Below, one piece after another: positions 1-7,377 of a stretch of 50,914 bases of DNA. Both the position numbers and the translations under genes were made by a program. Source of the DNA: Paludibacteraceae bacterium. Its GTDB lineage: Bacteria; Bacteroidota; Bacteroidia; Bacteroidales; Paludibacteraceae. How positions within the stretch are numbered: position 1 is the first letter of the stretch; each line of letters starts with the position of its first letter. The stretch spans positions 1-50,914 of the forward strand of contig JAFSQV010000067.1 in NCBI GenBank assembly GCA_017446455.1, given 5' to 3'. The notes under the pieces were generated by a model. That model was not told where the DNA came from. It ran no database searches and saw nothing but the letters and a program-made list of their open reading frames with translations.

Positions 1-321
1 GAAGCCCTCGAGTGGCGCACACGTTTCCTCTATCATTATTTTGCGGTCTTCAAGGGCGGCGCCAAGCCCGAACCGGGCATGAAACCCTATTCACGCTTCT
101 ACCAATACACCTACGTCGCCATCTATCGCCAACTCAAGGAAGAAGCCCGCAAAACCAAAGAGGAAGCCGCCGACGTTACTTTCGAGCCCATTATAGACCG
201 GAGACCGCTCCGTGCTCGTAATTCGTTTCCTTTGCAGCGTACGCTCCACGCATATAGTGTAGCCGAGGAACCGATCCCTTCCATCCCTCTTTGGCAGAAT
301 TTTGGCAAAATTGTGACCTGA
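1..321 (+). CDS. 3' end of an unrecognised protein (partial)
   Basis: An open frame runs from base 1 to a TGA at 319-321, giving the last 106 residues of a protein whose start lies outside the window. The segment is rich in aromatic and basic residues (WRTRFLYHYF, PYSRFYQYTYVAIYRQ), then a charged stretch (KEEARKTKEEA) and a less ordered tail. No signal sequence, membrane helix or known motif is visible. An internal ATG at 79 is unlikely to be the start because the frame is open and similar in composition upstream. The promoter of the next gene begins about four bases after the stop, so this gene ends the upstream transcription unit. I do not recognise the family. Confidence 0.55.
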   Translation, partial: EALEWRTRFLYHYFAVFKGGAKPEPGMKPYSRFYQYTYVAIYRQLKEEARKTKEEAADVTFEPIIDRRPLRARNSFPLQRTLHAYSVAEEPIPSIPLWQNFGKIVT

Positions 322-324
322 GAC

Positions 325-355
325 TTGCATATGTGAAAAAATTGTAGTAATTTTG
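325..355 (+). promoter_or_regulatory. Bacteroidota promoter for the 375-5661 operon
   Basis: A TTG at 325-327 (in TTGCATAT) is followed after 20 bases by TAATTTTG at 348-355. This fits the -33/-7 (TTG, TAnnTTTG) consensus known for the primary sigma factor of Bacteroides and Flavobacterium. The start codon lies about 20 bases downstream, so the 5' leader is very short. Confidence 0.75.
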
Positions 356-374
356 CAGCGCAAAATTGTTGAAC

Positions 375-1502
375 ATGAAGAAGATGTTATTATTGGCCGC
401 AGTGTGCGTGTCGATGACGCTGGCGGCGCAGAAACAGAATGAGGCCTATCTGGCCTATATTGAGCAATGGAAGGAGACTGCTATCCAGCAGCAGATAGAC
501 TACGACATCCCGGCGGCTATCACGATGGCGCAGGCGCTGTTGGAGTCCGGAGCCGGACAGAGTGAGTTGGCCGTGAATGCCAAGAACCATTTCGGCATCA
601 AGTGCACGAGTGATTGGTTCGGCGGCGTGTATTACCACGATGACGAGACGACAGGCGAATGTTTCCGTCAATACTATGACGCGGCGGAGTCGTTCAAGGA
701 CCACTCGGTGTTCCTGCATCGTCCGCGTTATACCAGCTGCTATGAGATTGCTCCGCAGGACTATGAGGCTTGGGCCTATCGCCTGCGCGACTGCGGCTAC
801 GCAACCGATTACCTCTACGCACCGAAACTGGTGAAGATCATCGAGACCTATCGTCTGGATACCTTGACGGAGGTGGCGCTGCGGATGGCAAAGAAGAGCC
901 AAGAGCCGGCAGCAAGTGTAACGCCAGAAGCGCAGGCAAAAGCAGCCGCAGACAACAGTGTAAGCGCGGCAAAGCCGCAAGCGAAGCCCGCTACGCGGAA
1001 ACGTCCGCTGAAGGCCACCGTAGTGCGGAGATCCGATCCGATCATGGTCATTCATAATGATCCGGAACCGCCATACGTGGAGCCGTTGACAGCCAAACAA
1101 GAGCGTGACAGCTTCATGCTCATGCATGCTATGCATAAGCAAAACGGTGTGTCGTATGTCATTGCCCACGAAGGCGACACCTATGCGAATGTGGCTTTCC
1201 GCCTGAACGTACGTGAACGCGACCTGCGCGAAGACAACGATGCCCTCGGACGCGAGTTGCAGAAAGGCGACCGCATCTACCTGTCCTCCAAGAAGAAGGT
1301 CGGCGATAAAGACTTCGTCTGGTCGCACACAGGGCTTTCGCTCTGGGAGTTGAGCCAGAACGAAGGTGTGACTATCGAGTCCATACAGAAACTGAATGGC
1401 CTGGAACCGTCAATTCGTGTCTTCCGTACACGCCAGAAGATCTACTTGAAGAAGGTGAAAGAAGACTCGAAAGCGGCCGTAGGTTTAGGCATAGGAGAAT
1501 AG
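375..1502 (+). CDS. Secreted glucosaminidase (GH73-like) with LysM domains
   Basis: Probable peptidoglycan hydrolase cutting the glycan strand (N-acetylglucosaminidase). I chose the ATG at 375 because it opens a good signal peptide (MKKMLLLAAVCVSMTLAAQ); a TTG nine bases upstream is the longer alternative. Residues about 25-160 match the glucosaminidase/FlgJ-like fold, with the catalytic-Glu motif LLESGAGQSELA, then NHFGIKC and later YATDYLYAPKLVKIIE. A low-complexity Ala/Lys/Pro linker follows, then two LysM-like modules near the C-terminus (YVIAHEGDTYANVAFRLNV and WELSQNEGVTIESIQKLNGL). Length is 375 residues. It is the first gene after the promoter at 325-355 and is one base from the next gene. 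The protein should act in the periplasm or at the cell wall. Confidence 0.88.
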   Translation: MKKMLLLAAVCVSMTLAAQKQNEAYLAYIEQWKETAIQQQIDYDIPAAITMAQALLESGAGQSELAVNAKNHFGIKCTSDWFGGVYYHDDETTGECFRQYYDAAESFKDHSVFLHRPRYTSCYEIAPQDYEAWAYRLRDCGYATDYLYAPKLVKIIETYRLDTLTEVALRMAKKSQEPAASVTPEAQAKAAADNSVSAAKPQAKPATRKRPLKATVVRRSDPIMVIHNDPEPPYVEPLTAKQERDSFMLMHAMHKQNGVSYVIAHEGDTYANVAFRLNVRERDLREDNDALGRELQKGDRIYLSSKKKVGDKDFVWSHTGLSLWELSQNEGVTIESIQKLNGLEPSIRVFRTRQKIYLKKVKEDSKAAVGLGIGE

Positions 1503-1503
1503 C

Positions 1504-1791
1504 ATGAAGAACGGAGCGGACATATCGGAAGCACTGGTTGACTTCCTGCGCGAGAGCGGACTGGAACAGTCGGTTCTGGACGTGCAGATCGAGGAAGTAT
1601 GGCCGCGCGTGATGGGAGAGACCGTTAAGAAGTTGACACGTAGCATCGAGGTGCGCGAAGGGGTGCTGTACGTACATGTCAACTCCGCTGCCCTCAAGAC
1701 CCAACTCTTCGAGAACCGCTTCGAACTGATTCGGAAACTCAACGAGGCTGTCGGTGCTCCGGCACTCAAGGATTGCAGGATTTTAGGTTGA
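1504..1791 (+). CDS. DUF721 / DciA-like protein
   Basis: A 95-residue protein of the DUF721 family. It has the usual N-terminal helix region (EALVDFLRESGLEQSVLDVQI), the conserved EEVWPRVMGETVKK segment, and the strand-rich part LYVHVNSAALKTQLFENR typical of the family. DciA, the best studied DUF721 protein, is an ancestral loader of the replicative helicase DnaB; that role here is inferred from the family. The start is one base after the upstream stop, and the stop overlaps the probable start of mutS2, so the three genes should be co-translated. Confidence 0.8.
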   Translation: MKNGADISEALVDFLRESGLEQSVLDVQIEEVWPRVMGETVKKLTRSIEVREGVLYVHVNSAALKTQLFENRFELIRKLNEAVGAPALKDCRILG

Positions 1792-4049
1792 TTTACCCCG
1801 CTAACATAGAACAGAAGATTGACTTCACGGTGATCCGTGAGGAGCTACGTCGTCGCTGCGCTTCGCCTTTGGGACGCGAGCGCGTGGAGGCAATGGGGAT
1901 GGAGACGGATTTTGCGAAGGTGCAACACCTGTTGTCCCTCACCGACCAGATGCGTATGGCGCAGAGTGACCCGATGCTCAGCTTTCCTCGCGGCACGATC
2001 CATGACATGCGTGAATCCATCGCTCGCATCCGCATCGCAGGACTGTTTCTCGATGAAGCGGAGTTGGACGACCTGCGCAAGACCCTTTCCTTCGCGGCGG
2101 ACTTGGAGACGTTCTTCGCTTCGCTCGACGAGCAGCGCTACCCGCTGTTAAAAGAACTAGGAAACCTAGGAGGTCTAGGGACCCTAGGAAGCCTAGTGGG
2201 CGAGATCGACCGCATATTAGATCGCTATGGCAAGTTAGCGGACCATGCTTCGCCAGAGTTGGCACAGATACGCCGTGAGTTGGCGAATGCGCAAGGAAGC
2301 GTCAGTCGTACGCTCGCTTCGATCCTTCGCCAAGCGAAAGCGGACGGTCTGGTAGATGCCGACGCGGCACCGACGCTACGCGAAGGACGCTTGGTGATCC
2401 CTGTTCCGCCCGGGTACAAGCGTAAGATAGGCGGTATAGTGCATGACGAGTCGGCGACGGGTAAGACGGTTTATATCGAACCCCAGCAAGTGGTCGATGC
2501 CAACAACCGCATTCGCGAGCTAGAAGGCGCGGAGCGGCGCGAGCGCGTGCGGATCTTACAAGCTATTACCGACAAGTTGCGTCCGCAGACAGAACTGATA
2601 TTATCAAACCAGCGGATGTTAGCCGAAGTGGATTTTCTGAGCGCAAAAGTGTCGCTCTCCGAGACCTTACATGCCATCCGTCCGGAACTGCATGATGAAC
2701 CTCTCATAGACTGGAGCGACGCCCGTCATCCGGTGTTATGGCTTCATTATGCGCCGCAGAACAAGCCGGTGGTGCCGCTCTCGGTGCGCCTGAAAGCAAG
2801 TGAGAACCGCGTGCTGGTCATCAGCGGGCCGAATGCCGGCGGCAAATCCGTCTGCCTGAAAACCGTAGCGCTGCTCCAATACATGCTGCAATGCGGTTTG
2901 TTAGTGCCGGTAGCGGAGCAGAGTAGGGCGGGTCTGTTTACCCACTTGATGATCGACATTGGCGATGAGCAGTCGATACAAGACGAACTGTCCACCTATT
3001 CCTCGCACCTAAGGAATATGAAGTATTTCCTGCGCAATGCGGATGCGAAGACGCTCTTCCTGATCGACGAAATGGGTTCGGGCACCGAGCCTCTGATAGG
3101 CGGTGCGTTAGCAGAGTCGATGTTACGCGAGTTAGTAAGTAAACAAGCCTTTGGCTTGGTGACCACCCACTATACGAACCTCAAGCATTTTGCAGAACAG
3201 ACACCGGGTGTGGTGAATGGCGCGATGCTGTATGACCGCGGCGCGATGCGTCCGCTCTTCCAACTCTCCATCGGTCAGGCCGGCAGTTCGTTCGCTATCG
3301 AGATAGCCCGCCAAACGGGACTGGGCGAGTCCATCATTCAGTATGCGACGGACCTGGTCGGCGAAGAGCATATCGACTACGACAAGCAGTTGCAGGACAT
3401 CGCGCGGGACAAGCGCTACTGGGAGAACAAGCGACAGTCCATTCGTCAGAAAGAGAAAGAGCTGGAGGTAAAGATAGCCGATTACGAAGCACGCCTGTCG
3501 GGTGTCAAGCAGCAGAAAAAAGCTATCCTCGATGCCGCGCGCGAACAAGCTGCGGAGTTGCTACAACAGTCGAATGCAACCATCGAGCGAACCATCCGTG
3601 AGATCAAAGAGGCCAAGGCCGACAAGCAGAAGACCAAAGAGGCACGCGCCAAAGTAGAGGCGATGAAAGAGCAAGTAGGCAAGCCGAAAGCGCTGAAGGA
3701 CTTTAAAGACTTGAAAGTGCTGAAGAACACCGTTCCTGTCGCGCCTTCTTCGACTGCTTCTATCGTTCGTCAGCGCACGCTGTCTTTCTCCCGCACACTC
3801 GATTTGCGGGGCTATCGGGCCGATGAGGCCTTGGAAAAACTCATCGCGTACATGGATGACGCATTGATGGTAGGAGCGGGCGAGGTGACCATCCTGCACG
3901 GCACCGGCACCGGCGCGTTGAAACAACTGACGCGCGATTACCTCAATGATCTGAACCGCCGGCGTCGCAAACGCGGACAAATAGCCCTCGACTTCGGAGA
4001 CGGAGACGTGAACCACGGAGGAGCGGGACTCACGGTAGTGAAATTATAA
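1788..4049 (+). CDS. mutS2: Endonuclease MutS2
   Basis: MutS2 family ATPase with a C-terminal Smr nuclease domain. The family acts on recombination intermediates and, in some bacteria, on collided ribosomes. Visible motifs are Walker A GPNAGGKS (about residue 347), Walker B LFLIDEMGSGTEP (about 425), a long charged coiled coil (about 520-640), and the Smr motifs LDLRGYRADEAL and LHGTGTGAL at the end. I chose the TTG at 1788 because it gives the family-typical beginning MIYPANIEQKIDF and a 4-base TTGA overlap with the preceding stop; a TTG at 1773 is the longer alternative. Length is about 753 residues. Two short-period arrays lie in frame: five CTAG units of 9 bp at 2157-2196 in the N-terminal region, and four 9-bp units at 3693-3728 in the linker before Smr. 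Confidence 0.93.
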   Translation: MIYPANIEQKIDFTVIREELRRRCASPLGRERVEAMGMETDFAKVQHLLSLTDQMRMAQSDPMLSFPRGTIHDMRESIARIRIAGLFLDEAELDDLRKTLSFAADLETFFASLDEQRYPLLKELGNLGGLGTLGSLVGEIDRILDRYGKLADHASPELAQIRRELANAQGSVSRTLASILRQAKADGLVDADAAPTLREGRLVIPVPPGYKRKIGGIVHDESATGKTVYIEPQQVVDANNRIRELEGAERRERVRILQAITDKLRPQTELILSNQRMLAEVDFLSAKVSLSETLHAIRPELHDEPLIDWSDARHPVLWLHYAPQNKPVVPLSVRLKASENRVLVISGPNAGGKSVCLKTVALLQYMLQCGLLVPVAEQSRAGLFTHLMIDIGDEQSIQDELSTYSSHLRNMKYFLRNADAKTLFLIDEMGSGTEPLIGGALAESMLRELVSKQAFGLVTTHYTNLKHFAEQTPGVVNGAMLYDRGAMRPLFQLSIGQAGSSFAIEIARQTGLGESIIQYATDLVGEEHIDYDKQLQDIARDKRYWENKRQSIRQKEKELEVKIADYEARLSGVKQQKKAILDAAREQAAELLQQSNATIERTIREIKEAKADKQKTKEARAKVEAMKEQVGKPKALKDFKDLKVLKNTVPVAPSSTASIVRQRTLSFSRTLDLRGYRADEALEKLIAYMDDALMVGAGEVTILHGTGTGALKQLTRDYLNDLNRRRRKRGQIALDFGDGDVNHGGAGLTVVKL
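2157..2196 (+). repeat. In-frame CTAG array, 9-bp period, inside mutS2
   Basis: CTAG occurs at 2157, 2166, 2175, 2184 and 2193, exactly 9 bases apart, usually continued as CTAGG. The period keeps frame and codes for repeating xLG triplets (NLG, GLG, TLG). The same arrangement, five CTAGs exactly 9 bp apart, occurs at 12586-12625 in another gene. Confidence 0.85.
3693..3728 (+). repeat. 9-bp array inside the mutS2 linker
   Basis: Four 9-bp units (CTGAAGGAC, then TTTAAAGAC, TTGAAAGTG and CTGAAGAAC) code for LKD, FKD, LKV and LKN. They lie in frame between the coiled coil and the Smr domain. The units are diverged, so simple amino-acid bias is an alternative explanation. Confidence 0.5.
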
Positions 4050-4060
4050 CGGTACGATAT

Positions 4061-4771
4061 ATGAAAAAAATCTTATTCCTTCTCTTGGTTTTATGCCCGC
4101 TGGGACTGATGGCTGCCAATCCGGGTTTCGGAGACCGCAGGTACAGCCTGTCGGGCATGGTAGAGTACAGTTACAACAAGACGTGGGGACACCATGCGAA
4201 TTTTGATATTCAGTCCCTGATGCCTATCAACTCGCATTTCGAGATGGAAGCGCGCTTGCAGTTCTCCACGGCGAACGTCTATTCAGGTGCGTTGCAACTC
4301 CGTCCGAAATTCGAATTGCCGGTAGGTGAACTGTTTGTGGAGACAGACGTCTATTACCGCGCCATCGCGCGCAACCGTATCGGCGATATCACCGCGGCCT
4401 TGGGTGTGGGCTATCGCATGGACTACGTGTCCGTCACTTTGGGCGTATTCAGTCGCGTGATAGACGATTGGGACCGCTCGTGGTATAATGACGAGAGTTT
4501 TGTATGCGAACCGTTTAACCTGCTGTACCGTTTGGAAGTCTTCTGCCGCCCGCAGAATAACAACTGGAACCTGTCGTTTATGTTCAGTAATATCGATGAC
4601 TACCAAATGGAGCGAATGTGGCAGCCGCTCTTCGGCATCGGCGCCTGGTATGACATCAACGAGCATTGGCGTTTGAACTTCATGGCGCAATGCAAACCTA
4701 CGGGTATGTTCCATCTCGATGCTACGTTCTACGGCGCTACCGGCCGTGTTGGTTTCACCTATAGATTCTAA
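4061..4771 (+). CDS. Putative outer-membrane beta-barrel protein
   Basis: A 236-residue protein with a clear signal peptide (MKKILFLLLVLCPLGLMAANPG). The mature part is rich in alternating aromatic/polar strands, for example SLSGMVEYSYNKTWG, YRMDYVSVTLGVFSR and WRLNFMAQCKPTG. It ends in GRVGFTYRF; a terminal phenylalanine in such a strand is typical of BAM-inserted barrels. I recognise no specific family. It starts 11 bases after mutS2 and lies 5 bases before the phosphoesterase gene, so it is in the same operon. Confidence 0.7.
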   Translation: MKKILFLLLVLCPLGLMAANPGFGDRRYSLSGMVEYSYNKTWGHHANFDIQSLMPINSHFEMEARLQFSTANVYSGALQLRPKFELPVGELFVETDVYYRAIARNRIGDITAALGVGYRMDYVSVTLGVFSRVIDDWDRSWYNDESFVCEPFNLLYRLEVFCRPQNNNWNLSFMFSNIDDYQMERMWQPLFGIGAWYDINEHWRLNFMAQCKPTGMFHLDATFYGATGRVGFTYRF

Positions 4772-4776
4772 GTCGT

Positions 4777-5661
4777 ATGAAAAAGAGTATTTGCATAATA
4801 GCTTCCGTGCTTCTCTTCGCTGCTTGCGCGAATGAAAACAGCACGTTGGACATGAAAGGTATGTTCTCGCCGAACGGGGAGACGATCGATGCGCGCTTTG
4901 AGCAGTCCTTGGCGTATAACGCTGCGCGCGGCGAGATACACATGGATATGCAGGCTGATGACTATACGATCTACGTCTGCACGGACAGCCATATCACGCG
5001 TAAGACCCATCGTAACTTGGATTATTTCGTAGCGCAATATAGAGCCGCTGCGGCTCCGAAAATCGCTCTGCACTTAGGCGACGTGATTGATGCGCAGAAG
5101 AACTTCCCCTGCGCCGACAGCATTCTGCATTTTGCCGGTCAGACGATAGCCGACACATTGTTTGTCACCCCCGGCAACCACGATATTTACTTCAAGCAGT
5201 GGCCTATCTACCGCGATTTCTTTAAGTCTTCCGTCTATTGGTTCGACACCCGTAACGGCGAAAAGAAACTGGACTTGTTTATTTGTCTGGACAGCGCCGA
5301 AGGAGAATTGGGCGTGAAGCAGATGAATTGGCTGCGGTCGCTGTTGGACGAGAAGTCGAAAGAAGGCTATCGTCGCATCATCGTCTTCAGCCACACCCAT
5401 CTATGGAAGCTGGATGCATCGCAAGGGCACACCTCCAATATGGCACTGGAGGCGACGTATGAATTCACGTCCTTGCTTTCGCAGTATGGCGTAGAATACT
5501 ACTGGTGCGGTCACCAGCATGCGCGTCAAGTAGTTCGCTTCAAGGGCGTGACGTACATGGTGCTCAATGCCACCAAAGATAGCGAAAGCGGTCAGTCGTA
5601 CATGATTGCCCATATGGGCGAGAACGTCTCGTACGACTATATTGATTTTCCGAAAGAGTGA
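4777..5661 (+). CDS. Metallophosphoesterase lipoprotein
   Basis: Calcineurin-like phosphoesterase, 294 residues, anchored as a lipoprotein (lipobox LFAAC, Cys17). All the metal-binding motifs of the fold can be seen: DSH at 70-72, GDVID at 101-105, GNHD at 133-136, FSHTH at 204-208 and GHQH at 245-248. Substrate cannot be read from sequence; phosphodiesters or phosphomonoesters are both possible. The Cys is followed by ANENS without an obvious inner-membrane retention Asp. It closes the operon and its TGA stop directly abuts the stop of the convergent LRR gene, forming TGATCA at 5659-5664. Confidence 0.85.
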   Translation: MKKSICIIASVLLFAACANENSTLDMKGMFSPNGETIDARFEQSLAYNAARGEIHMDMQADDYTIYVCTDSHITRKTHRNLDYFVAQYRAAAAPKIALHLGDVIDAQKNFPCADSILHFAGQTIADTLFVTPGNHDIYFKQWPIYRDFFKSSVYWFDTRNGEKKLDLFICLDSAEGELGVKQMNWLRSLLDEKSKEGYRRIIVFSHTHLWKLDASQGHTSNMALEATYEFTSLLSQYGVEYYWCGHQHARQVVRFKGVTYMVLNATKDSESGQSYMIAHMGENVSYDYIDFPKE

Positions 5662-7377
5662 TCAGGGCTTGGTGCCTTTGAACGCATTCTTGTCGATCTC
5701 CACGGAAGGGGGAAAGGCAGGAGCTCGCATATTGGAGCAGTCCCTAAAGGCGCCTGCTCCGATTTTTTGTATCGTAACAGGGAATGAGGCCCGGCGCAGG
5801 CTGCGACACTCGGCAAACGCTTCTTCGCCTATGGTCTTTACGGAGTCGGGGACGATAATCTCGCGCAAACTCGAGCAATGATAGAAAGCGTACGAACAGA
5901 TCTCTTTAAGAGGCGCAGGAAGGGTTATTTGATCCAATAGTTTGCATTCTGCAAAAGCCCCTTCTTCAATCATGTGTATATGATCCACCAGCGCGATAGA
6001 ACGCAGTTGCTGGCAGTTGCGGAAGGCATGTGCTCCGATGCGGAAAGTGGTCTTAGGAATATTAATCTTCTCCAGCGCCAGACAACCATCGAAGGCTTCA
6101 TCGCCCACAGCGTAGAGACCTTCGGGCAAAGTAACGCGGTATAGGTGCGTACAGCCTTGGCACAACTGTTTCGACAGGGAGTTGATGCGCGCAGGAATCA
6201 ACAGCTCGCGTATCGTCGAACACCCCGCGAAAGCGGCCTCGCCGATGAAGGTGAGTGTTTCCGGCAGTTTGATCTGCTCTAGGCCTGAACAGCCGGCAAA
6301 GACACCATTGTCAATGCGGCGTAGGTGCGACGGAAGATGCAGTTGCTTGATATTGCGACAAGCGAAGAAAGAACCTTGTTCCAATACCTCAATCTCTTCG
6401 CCTAATACCTGTTCGCGCAGGTTGATACATTCATAGAAGGCACCCATGCCGAGCGACTTGAGGGTAGAGGGCAACGTAGCCGTTTTTAGCAAGCCGCATT
6501 TATAAAAAGCGAAATTCCCGACCTCTTTGACGGAGGAAGGAATGATGACTTCCATCAAGTTCTCGCACTGATAAAAAGCCGCTGTAGGGATGGCTGTGAC
6601 GGTCTCGGGAATAGTAACAGACTTCAGCGTCTTTCTGTTAGCAAAAGCCCGCTCGGCTATCAGGCGAATAGGGATCTTGTTTTTGAAGACATACTTCGCC
6701 GGCAAGTCATTATTCGTTGCTACGAGGCAATCGTTGATGATGAGGGCGCCTTTCTTCCATTTTTTCTCATTATTATAAATACCGCTTCCCGTAAATGCCT
6801 CTTCACCGATAGAAGTGACGGTAGTAGGAATGATAATCTTCTCCAGGTTCTTGCAGTCCCGGAAGGTCTCATGGTCGATGCGTGTAACGGACGATGGCAG
6901 TTCGATGCGCAGGAGCGTCTTATTACCTTGGAAGGCTCCGGCAGCGATGATACGTGTTCCCTCAGGAACAACGAAACGCGGTTTGATACTCTTATTGGTA
7001 GCGATGAGGATAGAGTCTAACCATAGACAACCATCCTTCCAATTCGTTTTGTTGAGCATGATACCGGTCCCATCAAAGGCAGAACGATAGACGCGTTGAA
7101 GGGTCTTGGGTAGTACGATAGCCGTCAGTCCTTTGCAACCTTTGAACGCGCGATCGCCAATAGCCACCACCGTATAGGAATGTTGCCCGGCTACGATGTG
7201 CTCCGGGATAAAGACTTCACCCGTCGCACGCGGGTTGAGCGTGACTTCCGCTGTCAGGTGGTTCTCGTCAATGGTATAACGAATATCCTGATAGAGAGCG
7301 TCGCCGGCATTAACGCGCCATGCGACGACCAGTAGCGTCATACACAGCGCCACTCGTTTCAATAAACAATTTGCCAT
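5662..7377 (-). CDS. BspA-like leucine-rich repeat surface protein
   Basis: A 571-residue secreted protein built almost wholly of LRR_5 (BspA/TpLRR-type) repeats of about 23 residues, of the form IGEEAFxxCxxLxxIxIPxxVxxIG. I chose the ATG at 7375-7377 because it opens a signal peptide (MANCLLKRVALCMTLLVVA, cleavage near VNA). This start lies inside the upstream pectate lyase gene and gives a 68-base overlap; the ATG 36 bases later would leave too short a signal. The C-terminus (IDKNAFKGTKP) has no T9SS tail. Two repeats are interrupted by a distinctive segment around KWKKGALIINDCLVATNN and NWKDGCLWLDSILIATN. BspA-like proteins are often adhesins in Bacteroidales; that role is inferred. It is the last gene of the long minus-strand run. 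Confidence 0.85.
   Translation of the reverse strand: MANCLLKRVALCMTLLVVAWRVNAGDALYQDIRYTIDENHLTAEVTLNPRATGEVFIPEHIVAGQHSYTVVAIGDRAFKGCKGLTAIVLPKTLQRVYRSAFDGTGIMLNKTNWKDGCLWLDSILIATNKSIKPRFVVPEGTRIIAAGAFQGNKTLLRIELPSSVTRIDHETFRDCKNLEKIIIPTTVTSIGEEAFTGSGIYNNEKKWKKGALIINDCLVATNNDLPAKYVFKNKIPIRLIAERAFANRKTLKSVTIPETVTAIPTAAFYQCENLMEVIIPSSVKEVGNFAFYKCGLLKTATLPSTLKSLGMGAFYECINLREQVLGEEIEVLEQGSFFACRNIKQLHLPSHLRRIDNGVFAGCSGLEQIKLPETLTFIGEAAFAGCSTIRELLIPARINSLSKQLCQGCTHLYRVTLPEGLYAVGDEAFDGCLALEKINIPKTTFRIGAHAFRNCQQLRSIALVDHIHMIEEGAFAECKLLDQITLPAPLKEICSYAFYHCSSLREIIVPDSVKTIGEEAFAECRSLRRASFPVTIQKIGAGAFRDCSNMRAPAFPPSVEIDKNAFKGTKP

Noticed and set aside
390-1328. 312-codon minus-strand frame opposite the glucosaminidase gene
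   Set aside because: Antisense shadow; the sense frame has a signal peptide and clear GH73 and LysM motifs.
1773-1787. TTG at 1773 as the mutS2 start
   Set aside because: The TTG at 1788 gives the family-typical MIYP beginning and a tight stop/start overlap; the difference is only five residues and not proven.
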